Of a stretch of DNA of 8,976 bases, positions 1 to 6,165 are shown in pieces; position 1 is the stretch's first letter; the number at the start of each line of letters is the position of its first letter. The DNA is from Promethearchaeota archaeon (GTDB taxonomy: Archaea > Asgardarchaeota > Lokiarchaeia > Sigynarchaeales > SOKP01). A program made the position numbers and the translations under genes. The notes under the pieces were generated by a model, which ran no database searches, was not told where the DNA came from, and saw only the letters and a program-made list of their open reading frames with translations. Location: NCBI GenBank assembly GCA_004524425.1, contig SDNN01000118.1:1-8976 (forward strand). Reading direction: 5' to 3'.

Positions 1-273
1 GCCCGCAGTAAAACCATACTCCGACTCTGATACGTACCCACCTTCCACTTGAATACCTGCTAAAACATAGGTAAAATATGCCAATAATCCGGCACATATC
101 ACCACGATTATGATAGGTAAAGGATATAACTTGCGAGATATTCTATATGTGGGAAAGAAATGAGGAATGAAGTCCTTTTCAACCGTTTCTGAAGATTCTG
201 TACCTTCCAAGACGTGTTTTAGTTCTTTGTGCTGGTCTTGTGCATGTTCATTATCTTTGGGTATTTCAGACAT
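1..273 (-). CDS. N-terminal part of a single-pass membrane protein of unknown function (cut by left edge)
   Basis: The frame is open for 91 codons from an ATG at 273-271 to the window edge with no stop, so the gene continues beyond position 1. The visible protein starts MSEIPKDNEHAQDQ and has a hydrophilic, acidic/amide-rich tail of about 44 residues. A basic patch follows (RISRK, 45-49), then one strongly hydrophobic segment at about 52-73 (LPIIIVVICAGLLAYFTYVLAG), then a Gly/Ser/Glu-rich stretch. The basic patch before the helix predicts a cytoplasmic N-terminus with the main body outside. This is the first ATG after an in-frame TAA at 330-328. A TATA-like TTAATAAAAA (310-301) could give a leader of a few bases. 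It lies downstream of the glycosyltransferase gene on the same strand but 216 bases away, so separate transcription is likely. No family is recognised; the informative part is probably outside the window. Confidence 0.7.
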   Translation of the reverse strand, partial: MSEIPKDNEHAQDQHKELKHVLEGTESSETVEKDFIPHFFPTYRISRKLYPLPIIIVVICAGLLAYFTYVLAGIQVEGGYVSESEYGFTAG

Positions 274-403
274 GATTTTTATGATAAAAAGAAAACTTGT
301 GTTTTTATTAATTATATTAATAATGACTTAAAAATAATAAAATAATGAATTAAAAGATCTTTCCTAAGAAAAGTTAATAAGTAAATTTGTGATTCAAAAA
401 TCG

Positions 404-427
404 ATTCAATGTCTTTTTGACATGAAT
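404..427 (-). terminator. Short hairpin with downstream T-tract, possible 3' end of the glycosyltransferase transcript
   Basis: ATTCAATGTC (404-413) and GACATGAAT (419-427) pair over 9 bp with one bulged A around a five-base loop. Read on the minus strand the hairpin lies about 60 bases past the glycosyltransferase stop and is followed by TTTTT at 400-396. Archaeal termination depends mainly on U-tracts, so the hairpin may be incidental; another T5 tract lies nearer the stop, on the complement of 444-448. Confidence 0.25.
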
Positions 428-489
428 ATTCAAACTTAAGGTTAAAAATCTGAATAAGGAGCTCGGATTAAACGGAAAGAATTGTGAGG

Positions 490-1728
490 TTAGAAGTCAA
501 CATTTGGCAAATGATGAATGAATTCCTTGACTAATTCAACCCTCTTTTTTCTCGCCACACCATAATATCCAAGGGGATACAATTCATTAATGGTGAGTTT
601 ATATAACTCTACCCAAGCTTTAGCTATATGACTAATTTTATAATTCTGAGCGCGTTTTTTAGCATTTTTCCCGAATTCTGCCCTTAGATCATCATCTTTT
701 AGTAATTTAATGGTATACTCAGAAAATTCATTTAAATTATTTGCCAAATACCCTGTCTGTCCATGCTTTATTACGTCTTGTATACCATATCCATTAGCGC
801 CGATATTGGGAGTACCTTGTGCCATCGCCTCAATTAATACCAATCCTTCTGCTTCAATCCAAGACCATAGACACGTGAGGTCTGCAGCATTAAACAATTT
901 TAGTAAGTCATTAAACGGAACTTTTCCAGCATAACTCACATAATCATATTTTTTAGATAATGCTTTCACCGATTCCGTGGATGGACCATCGCTGCCAACA
1001 ATTAATAGATGTGCATCGGGAACCTTTCTTTTTACTTGTTTAAACTTACTAATAACACTTAACATGTGCTTTTCTGGTGAAAGACGAGAAGCATATAAAA
1101 GAACTTTTTTATCTCCTAAACCGTATTTATCTCGAATGCCGTTTTGTTTCAGATCCTGAAAATATAAATCATGTACTCCATTGGAAATTGTAATTATCGG
1201 TTCCATGAATTTGTGCTCTAATAATAAGTCCTTTTTAGATTTGGTAGCTACTGCTACTAAATCATATTTTTTTAAAATATGACGCTCATAAATCCATGCT
1301 AAATTGAATTTAGTTAAAAATTTTCCAATAATTGGAACATATTGTGCAGCATAGAATTGCATTGGACTATTATGAGTCCCAACCATGGGAATGCCGAGAT
1401 ATTTAGCCCAGTTAATGCCCATTACTCCAACAGTGGCATGTGTATGAATATGGGCTAGATCGAGTTGCCTTTCTTTACAGAAAAATGTTTTATGAATGGG
1501 AACGCATACAGCAAATCCCGTCTTGGAAGAAACCGTACCGCCACCGAGGTCGTGAAAATGTAAATGTTTTGGCGTTTTGTACCCATTTTGTATTTTTGGG
1601 GCATAAACGTGTACATTATGCCCAAGCTTGGCAATCTCTTCAGAGAGAAACCTCACTGCATGGGCAGTACCATTCGTTTGGGAATACATGCAGCTGAAGA
1701 AACCAATATCCAAGACATTTTTAGCCAT
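490..1728 (-). CDS. GT4-family glycosyltransferase, probably glycolipid-type
   Basis: The 412-residue protein has the GT-B two-domain layout of CAZy family GT4, which transfers a sugar from a nucleotide-sugar donor with retention. The N-terminal acceptor domain has the glycine-containing NGTAHAV loop (19-25) followed by a helix, then HIHTHA (93-98) and GTHNS (117-121). The C-terminal donor domain (about 180-375) has SNGV (182-185), the phosphate-binding ASRLSPEK (213-220; R215, K220), LLIVGSDGP (241-249) and the EX7E motif EAEGLVLIE (E292, E300), followed by AMAQGTP. The EAEG form, instead of EGFG, together with the HxH and GTHN segments recalls diacylglycerol glucosyltransferases and PimB/C-like enzymes, so a membrane lipid or polyprenyl acceptor is plausible (inference). 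There is no signal peptide or membrane span; the enzyme is probably cytoplasmic and peripheral, with a basic tail (about 390-405). The ATG is preceded by AAGGAAGAAGT, a possible ribosome binding site. The flanking membrane proteins suggest an envelope role only weakly. Confidence 0.88.
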   Translation of the reverse strand: MAKNVLDIGFFSCMYSQTNGTAHAVRFLSEEIAKLGHNVHVYAPKIQNGYKTPKHLHFHDLGGGTVSSKTGFAVCVPIHKTFFCKERQLDLAHIHTHATVGVMGINWAKYLGIPMVGTHNSPMQFYAAQYVPIIGKFLTKFNLAWIYERHILKKYDLVAVATKSKKDLLLEHKFMEPIITISNGVHDLYFQDLKQNGIRDKYGLGDKKVLLYASRLSPEKHMLSVISKFKQVKRKVPDAHLLIVGSDGPSTESVKALSKKYDYVSYAGKVPFNDLLKLFNAADLTCLWSWIEAEGLVLIEAMAQGTPNIGANGYGIQDVIKHGQTGYLANNLNEFSEYTIKLLKDDDLRAEFGKNAKKRAQNYKISHIAKAWVELYKLTINELYPLGYYGVARKKRVELVKEFIHHLPNVDF

Positions 1729-1761
1729 ACTTCTTCCTTAAATACTACTTTTTTGAATTAG

Positions 1762-1767
1762 TTTATA
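1762..1767 (-). promoter_or_regulatory. TATA-like box for the glycosyltransferase gene
   Basis: The minus strand reads CAATATAAACT across 1770-1760. A start site about 26 bases downstream falls near 1738, leaving a leader of about ten bases that contains AAGGAAG before the ATG at 1728. Spacing is right for archaeal TBP/TFB promoters, but A+T-rich sequence makes chance matches common. Confidence 0.4.
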
Positions 1768-1825
1768 TTGAGATTTTGTTATTTTTATCTAGATGATTGT
1801 TTATTTAAATTTGTTAGCTTTTAAT

Positions 1826-1834
1826 AAAAAAAAA
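1826..1834 (-). terminator. Second T9 tract downstream of the membrane protein gene
   Basis: Nine A residues on the plus strand give a nine-base T-tract in the direction of the 1917-2999 gene, about 85 bases past its stop. It may be a back-up U-tract terminator protecting the glycosyltransferase promoter from readthrough. Confidence 0.3.
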
Positions 1835-1897
1835 CCAATTTTTTAATAAGATTAGTTAGGATATTTATAAAAAAGATTTCGAGTCCATTTTTTAACC

Positions 1898-1905
1898 AAA
1901 AAAAA
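1898..1905 (-). terminator. U-tract terminator of the membrane protein gene
   Basis: An eight-base T-tract on the minus strand begins 12 bases after the stop codon at 1919-1917. Short complementary arms AACCA (1894-1898) and TGGTT (1911-1915) flank it, so the tract would sit inside a loop rather than after a stem. A U-tract alone is sufficient for termination in many archaea. Confidence 0.45.
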
Positions 1906-1916
1906 TAGCATGGTTC

Positions 1917-2999
1917 TTAATTTTGTTGTTTTAAGTTTTTATAGAGAAAGATGGCAAAAAATACGGGTCCCATTAAAAATAATCCAATAAATAGCGGTAA
2001 TGCGACCAAGATACCTATTATGGGTACTAAGCAAAAAATTATCCCTAAGACCAAAAGAAGTCCAAAGAGCTTGAAAAAGAAATTCGCTGAATATATTTCA
2101 TTAATCTCAATTTCCTCACCCTTGATCTCATCGGATGGCTTACTTACTTTTAGTGTTAACCCGATAAACCCATAGAATCCGATAATGATTAAAATTGGCA
2201 AAATTGAAGAAGGAATCCTCTCCGGTAAAAGAAAGATGAAGGTAATGACATATAAAGCTACTAAATAAATAACTACGATGCTTAAACCTTTTTTTCCTAG
2301 CTTTAGAGAGTAGATTGAAAAGGAATTAGGAGCTTTTTGCTTTATTAGATAATAAAATAAAAAGATTAGACCAATGCTCCCACTTATGGCAATGATTACC
2401 ACAAGAATGTTGAATCCGGTATTAATAGAAAGAAATGCTGATCCAAGTATAATTATAAAGACACAAAAATAGAGGAATCTCTTATTATCCTTTTTGAGAT
2501 AAGGTAAATGACTGGGAAATATTCTTTCCTCAAGAGACAAATTTGATTCCTGTGAAAGAGTAAATGATTCAAAAACCAGGATGGGCATTACAAATGCAAG
2601 AACTGGATGCCAAAAGAATACCAATGTTGAGAATTCAAACACGGCAATACCTCCGACAAGTGCTAAAACAGGACCCTCAGAGCCAGGATATCCAAACCAT
2701 AAAACTTTAGTAATCCAGGCCTCATATAATGCAAATAGAACGCCCCAAAGATACAACTGAGGAATAGAAGTTCTTCTTGTTTTAATTGATAAATTTAAAA
2801 AGAATAAGAGATGGGCCAAATAAAGTGGATAAGTGACAATCAGAGACCAAGGATCAATAAACCACATCTGAGAAGAGCCTGCAAAAACTTCTGCCATGAA
2901 CATTGATAAACATCCAATGAGGAGTATTGAAATCCAACGCATCTTATAAAGACGGGTTTGATGTTCTTCATTACCTTTATTCAATTCGAGATCGGTCAT
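1917..2999 (-). CDS. Polytopic membrane protein of unknown function
   Basis: With the chosen ATG (2999-2997, MTDLELNKG) the protein is 360 residues and about 10-11 hydrophobic segments can be drawn, roughly at 21-41, 50-72, 81-103, 109-129, 131-146, 174-193, 196-219, 238-258, 264-283, 307-328 and 329-353. Charged loops separate the N-terminal half, the middle and the last two helices (acidic loop near 287-303). Conserved-looking polar positions inside membrane regions include MAEVFAGSS (35-43), YEAWITKV (92-99) and FGYPGSEGP (102-110). An Ala-Glu near the first helix and a Tyr-Glu in the third recall uncharacterised archaeal membrane proteins seen in methanogens, but I cannot name a family or substrate. 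A longer frame starts at 3047 (MIYQDYYL), but the only good TATA-like box (3061-3055) is 8 bases before that ATG, so its transcript would begin inside those 16 codons; this favours the inner start. It is divergent from the small gene at 3154. Confidence 0.75.
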   Translation of the reverse strand: MTDLELNKGNEEHQTRLYKMRWISILLIGCLSMFMAEVFAGSSQMWFIDPWSLIVTYPLYLAHLLFFLNLSIKTRRTSIPQLYLWGVLFALYEAWITKVLWFGYPGSEGPVLALVGGIAVFEFSTLVFFWHPVLAFVMPILVFESFTLSQESNLSLEERIFPSHLPYLKKDNKRFLYFCVFIIILGSAFLSINTGFNILVVIIAISGSIGLIFLFYYLIKQKAPNSFSIYSLKLGKKGLSIVVIYLVALYVITFIFLLPERIPSSILPILIIIGFYGFIGLTLKVSKPSDEIKGEEIEINEIYSANFFFKLFGLLLVLGIIFCLVPIIGILVALPLFIGLFLMGPVFFAIFLYKNLKQQN

Positions 3000-3054
3000 G
3001 ATTTTCTGATTACAAGGGTATCTAAGATAATAATCTTGGTAAATCATCCAATAA

Positions 3055-3061
3055 ATTTATA
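3055..3061 (-). promoter_or_regulatory. TATA-like box for the membrane protein gene
   Basis: The minus strand reads TATAAAT followed by TTAT. The expected start site about 26 bases away is near 3032, downstream of the first ATG (3047) but 33 bases upstream of the ATG at 2999. It therefore helps decide the translation start. Confidence 0.45.
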
Positions 3062-3124
3062 CATAAGCTTTTCATTGTGAATTTCTTTATTTAAAAGAAT
3101 AAATTTTTTTTTGGTTGGTTAATA

Positions 3125-3131
3125 TTATAAG
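3125..3131 (+). promoter_or_regulatory. TATA-like box giving a leaderless transcript of the small gene
   Basis: TTATAAG is centred at about 3128, 26 bases before the ATG at 3154. That is the classical archaeal spacing for a transcript starting at or next to the start codon. Confidence 0.5.
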
Positions 3132-3153
3132 TTAAAGAAAAAAAGTGAAAAGC

Positions 3154-3324
3154 ATGACTGAAGAAGAGAAAAAAATTATCAAAGAAATAATGACTCAAAG
3201 GCGCTTACCTTATTCTATCGAGTTGGAGGAAGTGCAGGGCGATAAATACATAGTACGCAACACGTTTGGCAGTAAAATCGTATATGTAAAAAAAGGAGAA
3301 ATTTATCATCTCGAAAAGGATTAA
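3154..3324 (+). CDS. Small hypothetical protein, 56 residues
   Basis: ATG at 3154, TAA at 3322-3324. The product begins MTEEEKKIIKEIMTQRR, an amphipathic charged helix. A segment follows with alternating hydrophobic residues (SIELEEV, KYIVRNTF, SKIVYVKKGEIYHLEKD) that looks like three or four short beta strands. An alpha-plus-beta small soluble domain is therefore likely; there is no membrane segment, no Cys pair and no recognised DNA- or metal-binding motif. Support for a real gene comes from the TATA-like box exactly 26 bases upstream, a protein-like strand pattern, more G+C than the surrounding spacers, and a position that otherwise would be a long empty gap. An in-frame GTG lies three codons upstream (3145) but would precede the predicted transcript start. 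No family is recognised and no function can be assigned. Confidence 0.6.
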   Translation: MTEEEKKIIKEIMTQRRLPYSIELEEVQGDKYIVRNTFGSKIVYVKKGEIYHLEKD

Positions 3325-3528
3325 CATATTATTAACAGATCGAAAGAAGAAAAGTCAAATTATTTATTTCCGTTCTGATATGGATGATTCATTTGTTTTA
3401 ATTACTATTAATTCACTAATAATTTAACTAAGTCATTTATTTTATAAACTTATATTAAATTTTAGATAATAATTTAAGAATGAAACTTTTTATTTTAAAT
3501 AAAAGGACAAGGTAATTTAAAAACACAA
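3325..3528. other. Intergenic region, no RNA gene or repeat seen
   Basis: This A+T-rich spacer separates two plus-strand genes. It holds several TATA-like stretches near its right end but no strong T-tract after the small gene, so readthrough into the next gene cannot be ruled out. A CTGA (3375-3378) close to GATGATT (3383-3389) recalls the D'/C' pair of a C/D guide RNA, but the outer C and D boxes are missing. Confidence 0.4.
3494..3501 (+). promoter_or_regulatory. TATA-like box for the coiled-coil protein gene
   Basis: TTTAAATA, followed by AAAG, is centred near 3497. A start site about 26 bases downstream (near 3523) leaves a leader of about 15 bases to the ATG at 3538, or about 6 to the alternative TTG at 3529. 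Confidence 0.35.
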
Positions 3529-3537
3529 TTGATTGAG

Positions 3538-4860
3538 ATGCGTCGAAGAAGAATAAGATCAGACAGTACTGAAAACAAGGGGAGCGATGGATTTAGAGCT
3601 GTTGTAAATGATAGTACCTCCCTATCCATGTATAAGAAAGGAGAACGATCAGTTTGTATTATTCGTAAGAATCTTGCGAAGGATTATGACATTGAGGTAG
3701 ATGCCTCTGAAGCACCAGTCTTAAATAAGTTCTTAAGCGATCCTGAGCCATATGAAAGTTCAATGGCTGATATTAAAATATTAGAAAAAGAAATCTTTCT
3801 CATAAATGAAGCTATCCAGAATGTGTTTGGAGAAGAGAAAGACCTTAATTTGCATTCCATTAAGTTAGGTATAGGCGGAAGTAATAACGATTATGTAACT
3901 ATTGACGAGAGAGATTTAATTAAATTTGACGTTAAACCCACGCTGAGCGGTTTATTAGAGTTTATTAGAGAAAATAAAGAAAGCATACTTGGATTTTTAG
4001 ATCGAGAGTACATAAATGAAGAAGGAAACGTTATTTATTTAAACTGTAGTAAAAAAAATGTATCTGACAACATTTATTCAATTAAATTAAAAATATTAGC
4101 ATCGATGCAGCAAAGGGGTTATTTTCTTCAGCAAGAACACAAATATTATGGCTTGCAACAATATATAATCATTGAATCAAAAAAACCTGATGATGATAAA
4201 ATTTTCGAATTTTTAAAAGAACTAGAAATTGATTGGGAATTGATATTCTTCAGAAGGCGCTTAGCAATTCATGACTGGACCCAAATAGAATGTGAAAGAA
4301 ATATTGATAATTTAAAAAATTACTTGAGAGCAAAATATAAGACTTTAAACTATTTTGATGTAGTAAACATAACTCGATTAATAAATAAGAATCAATTACC
4401 CTTTATCGTTGCAGATAAAATGGCTTCTTTGCTTTTTAAAATGAAATCGGAGAGAATACTAAGGATTCAAGAGGATTTAGATTTAGAAATCGAAGTGGAA
4501 AGGGAAAGAGAAGCCCAGCTTCAAGAAGAGAAGTACAAGCTCATGGAACGTATAACAGATATGAAAAGAAAGCAGCACATTAATCCAACCGAAAAAATTC
4601 GTAAAGATCTAGAATCCTTAAATGATGAGAAGATGAACTTAGAACGAGAAAAACGAAGTATTTCAGATAAAATAAGCAAACTAAAAAGAAAGAAAGAAGA
4701 TCCCGGCGATGAATATTCAATAAATCTTAAGAAGGCAGAAATTGTAGCAGCAAGTAAACTAGCATGTGCGTACTTGGGGATCGAGCAAAAAATTGAATTC
4801 GATTCTGATGTTAGCATGACAGAAATCTTAAAGTATCAAGACGAGCTAACAAATATTTAA
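3538..4860 (+). CDS. Unrecognised 440-residue protein with C-terminal coiled-coil hairpin
   Basis: I do not recognise this family. From the ATG at 3538 the protein begins with a basic tail (MRRRRIRSDS). Residues about 18-105 look mixed alpha/beta (SVCIIRKNL, YDIEVDASEAPVL), and 85-98 form a hydrophobic helix. Residues 106-245 contain further strands and helices (IKLGIGGSNNDY at 108-119; YGLQQYIIIES at 204-214; ELIFFRRRL at 234-242). A helical stretch follows (255-300). Then come two highly charged Glu/Lys/Arg heptad-like helices at about 300-346 and 353-387, separated by INPTEK, which would fold as an antiparallel coiled-coil hairpin. The tail (395-440) includes an Ala-rich helix (KKAEIVAASKLACAYLG). 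There is no signal peptide, membrane span, P-loop or zinc site. A TTG three codons earlier (3529) is an alternative start. The gene stands alone and faces mch. A scaffolding or nucleic-acid/chromosome-associated role would fit the basic tail and coiled coil, but that is a guess. Confidence 0.8.
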   Translation: MRRRRIRSDSTENKGSDGFRAVVNDSTSLSMYKKGERSVCIIRKNLAKDYDIEVDASEAPVLNKFLSDPEPYESSMADIKILEKEIFLINEAIQNVFGEEKDLNLHSIKLGIGGSNNDYVTIDERDLIKFDVKPTLSGLLEFIRENKESILGFLDREYINEEGNVIYLNCSKKNVSDNIYSIKLKILASMQQRGYFLQQEHKYYGLQQYIIIESKKPDDDKIFEFLKELEIDWELIFFRRRLAIHDWTQIECERNIDNLKNYLRAKYKTLNYFDVVNITRLINKNQLPFIVADKMASLLFKMKSERILRIQEDLDLEIEVEREREAQLQEEKYKLMERITDMKRKQHINPTEKIRKDLESLNDEKMNLEREKRSISDKISKLKRKKEDPGDEYSINLKKAEIVAASKLACAYLGIEQKIEFDSDVSMTEILKYQDELTNI

Positions 4861-4897
4861 TATATTAACTTTAGATTATAGCTTTTAGTGGTTTGTA

Positions 4898-4923
4898 AAA
4901 AAAATAAGAAAAATTATTTTTTT
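4898..4923. terminator. Symmetric A/T hairpin serving as bidirectional terminator
   Basis: AAAAAAATAA (4898-4907) and TTATTTTTTT (4914-4923) are perfect 10-base inverted repeats around a GAAAAA loop. They lie in the 102-base gap between two convergent genes. The plus transcript meets a T7 tract at 4917-4923 about 56 bases after its stop; the minus (mch) transcript meets a T8 tract at 4904-4897 about 58 bases after its stop. The symmetry means one element can end both transcripts. The all-A/T stem is weak, so the U-tracts probably do the work. Confidence 0.55.
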
Positions 4924-4962
4924 GATTTAATAAAAACTTCATTTTAATCAAAATTAGTATAT

Positions 4963-5964
4963 TTATAAACCATAAGATAGTTTTAATAATTCATGATTTA
5001 CTTTTCCAACAGTAATCGTCTTTCCAGTAGTTATATTATTTAAGGTGTAGGTTGCTGGAGCGAATAATCCCGGATCAATTTTGTAGAAATCATAATTTGC
5101 TTCTTTAAAGATGTCATTGAATGGTTTTCCATAACTTGATGACGTGTTTGCTGGAGCTTTTCTAATTAATTCGAATATCTCTGCTTCCTTTTCTTTGTCA
5201 GCTTTTATGGTATAAAATGTTCTTCCTGCTGCTATGATCGAATCATTAGTTGTCCCCATAGCAGCAAAATCATCTTTTGCTATGGGAGCAATCGTAGTCG
5301 TGCCAAAACCATCTTGTATTATATCTAATGGAAAATGAATTTCGTGAAGTTTGTGAATTCCAGTTTCAACAATTCTAGCCGCAACTTGTATTGATCCGGT
5401 CAAGCAAGCCGTTGGAGCACATACGGCAAATGTTTTATTTGGAGGAACTTTAGTCTTTTCAGTAATGATTGCCATTACTTCCTCATCTGGCATTTTACGA
5501 GTTTCAAAAACTAAAATTGCACAATCAGAATCATCCGTATAATCTATTTCATCAAATAATTTTTCAGTCTTGGCTTTAGCTCGAGCAGGTCCAGATCCTA
5601 AGGATTGAAAAACAACCTTTTTTTTTATTTGTCCATCCTTTTCAACCTCTTTCTTCAATTTTACACTCCATCCTGCTAATTGAGATGCCATGCAGGAAAT
5701 TATTGGTTCAGATGTATGGACATTAACAGCAGGTAAATAAGTACCATCTAATTCATAAGATGTAAATTCAACAGAACCTAAACCCCCCATGCATATCTCA
5801 CCGACTAGCTTTCCACCAATCCAAGATGCGTTTGTCATATCGACTACAGTGGATCCATTGCTAAGTGTTTTAATTTCAGCACCATAGAGTTCTTTATTAT
5901 CGATTATTTTATTAACTAGCTTTAGAGCAAGTTCATTAATTTTTACATGATGAATTTTTTTCAC
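4963..5964 (-). CDS. mch: Methenyltetrahydromethanopterin cyclohydrolase (EC 3.5.4.27)
   Basis: This cytoplasmic enzyme interconverts methenyl- and formyl-tetrahydromethanopterin (N5-formyl form) in the archaeal C1 pathway, used in methanogenesis and in the H4MPT-type Wood-Ljungdahl pathway. The 333 residues match the family's usual 310-330. Recognisable segments are NASWIGG (45-51), the ASQLAGW motif (93-99), GSGPARA (123-129), CAPTACLTGS (182-191) running into AARIVETGIHKLHE (195-208), IAPIAKDDFAAMGTTND (225-241) and DPGLFAPA (297-304). R197 and E200 occupy the Arg-x-x-Glu positions implicated in catalysis in the archaeal enzyme. A charged insertion (KKEVEKDGQIKKK, 104-116) lies between the AGW and GSGPARA motifs. 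The start is a GTG (5964-5962); no in-frame ATG occurs before codon 43. It is divergent from the DHH gene, and no other C1 gene is visible, so it is not in a methanogenesis operon here. Confidence 0.95.
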   Translation of the reverse strand: MKKIHHVKINELALKLVNKIIDNKELYGAEIKTLSNGSTVVDMTNASWIGGKLVGEICMGGLGSVEFTSYELDGTYLPAVNVHTSEPIISCMASQLAGWSVKLKKEVEKDGQIKKKVVFQSLGSGPARAKAKTEKLFDEIDYTDDSDCAILVFETRKMPDEEVMAIITEKTKVPPNKTFAVCAPTACLTGSIQVAARIVETGIHKLHEIHFPLDIIQDGFGTTTIAPIAKDDFAAMGTTNDSIIAAGRTFYTIKADKEKEAEIFELIRKAPANTSSSYGKPFNDIFKEANYDFYKIDPGLFAPATYTLNNITTGKTITVGKVNHELLKLSYGL

Positions 5965-5992
5965 CTAATTTTATTTTTTTATAATTTTTTAG

Positions 5993-5998
5993 ATATAA
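5993..5998 (-). promoter_or_regulatory. TATA-like box for mch
   Basis: The minus strand reads TTATAT about 31 bases before the GTG at 5964, giving a predicted leader of roughly five bases. A second candidate, TTATAAAAAAA (5984-5974), is too close to the GTG to drive a transcript containing it. Confidence 0.35.
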
Positions 5999-6157
5999 TT
6001 ATTATTAAATATTTAGAATTTTCAAATAATGATACAGAAAATAGAGAATTTTATTAATTTTTAAAGAAATTTTTTTGCTTTATTTTATTTTTAACATGAG
6101 ATTTATTTGTTAAATAATAGATTTTAATTTTTTTATGTAGTTAATTTTAATTGAGTA

Positions 6158-6165
6158 TTTATAAG
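6158..6165 (+). promoter_or_regulatory. TATA-like box for the DHH nuclease gene
   Basis: TTTATAAG is centred near 6161; a start site about 26 bases later (near 6187) leaves a leader of about 17 bases to the ATG at 6204. A second candidate, TTAATATAA (6178-6186), would start transcription near 6208 and would favour the ATG at 6219 instead. Confidence 0.4.

Noticed and set aside
391..409. GATTCAA direct repeats (391-397 and 403-409) as a CRISPR or operator unit
   Set aside because: Only two seven-base copies exist, in A+T-rich sequence, without regular spacing beyond this or longer repeat units.
710..1761. Several plus-strand frames of 60-85 codons opposite the glycosyltransferase
   Set aside because: All lie antisense to conserved GT4 motifs, overlap each other and show no promoter or domain.
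3370..3395. Possible C/D-box guide RNA (CTGA near GATGATT)
   Set aside because: Only an internal D'/C'-like pair is present; no outer C box upstream or D box downstream at suitable distances.
4521..4817. 98-codon minus-strand reading frame opposite the coiled-coil region
   Set aside because: Its Ser/Phe/Leu-rich translation is what the complement of Glu/Lys/Arg-rich coiled-coil codons produces; it is a shadow frame.
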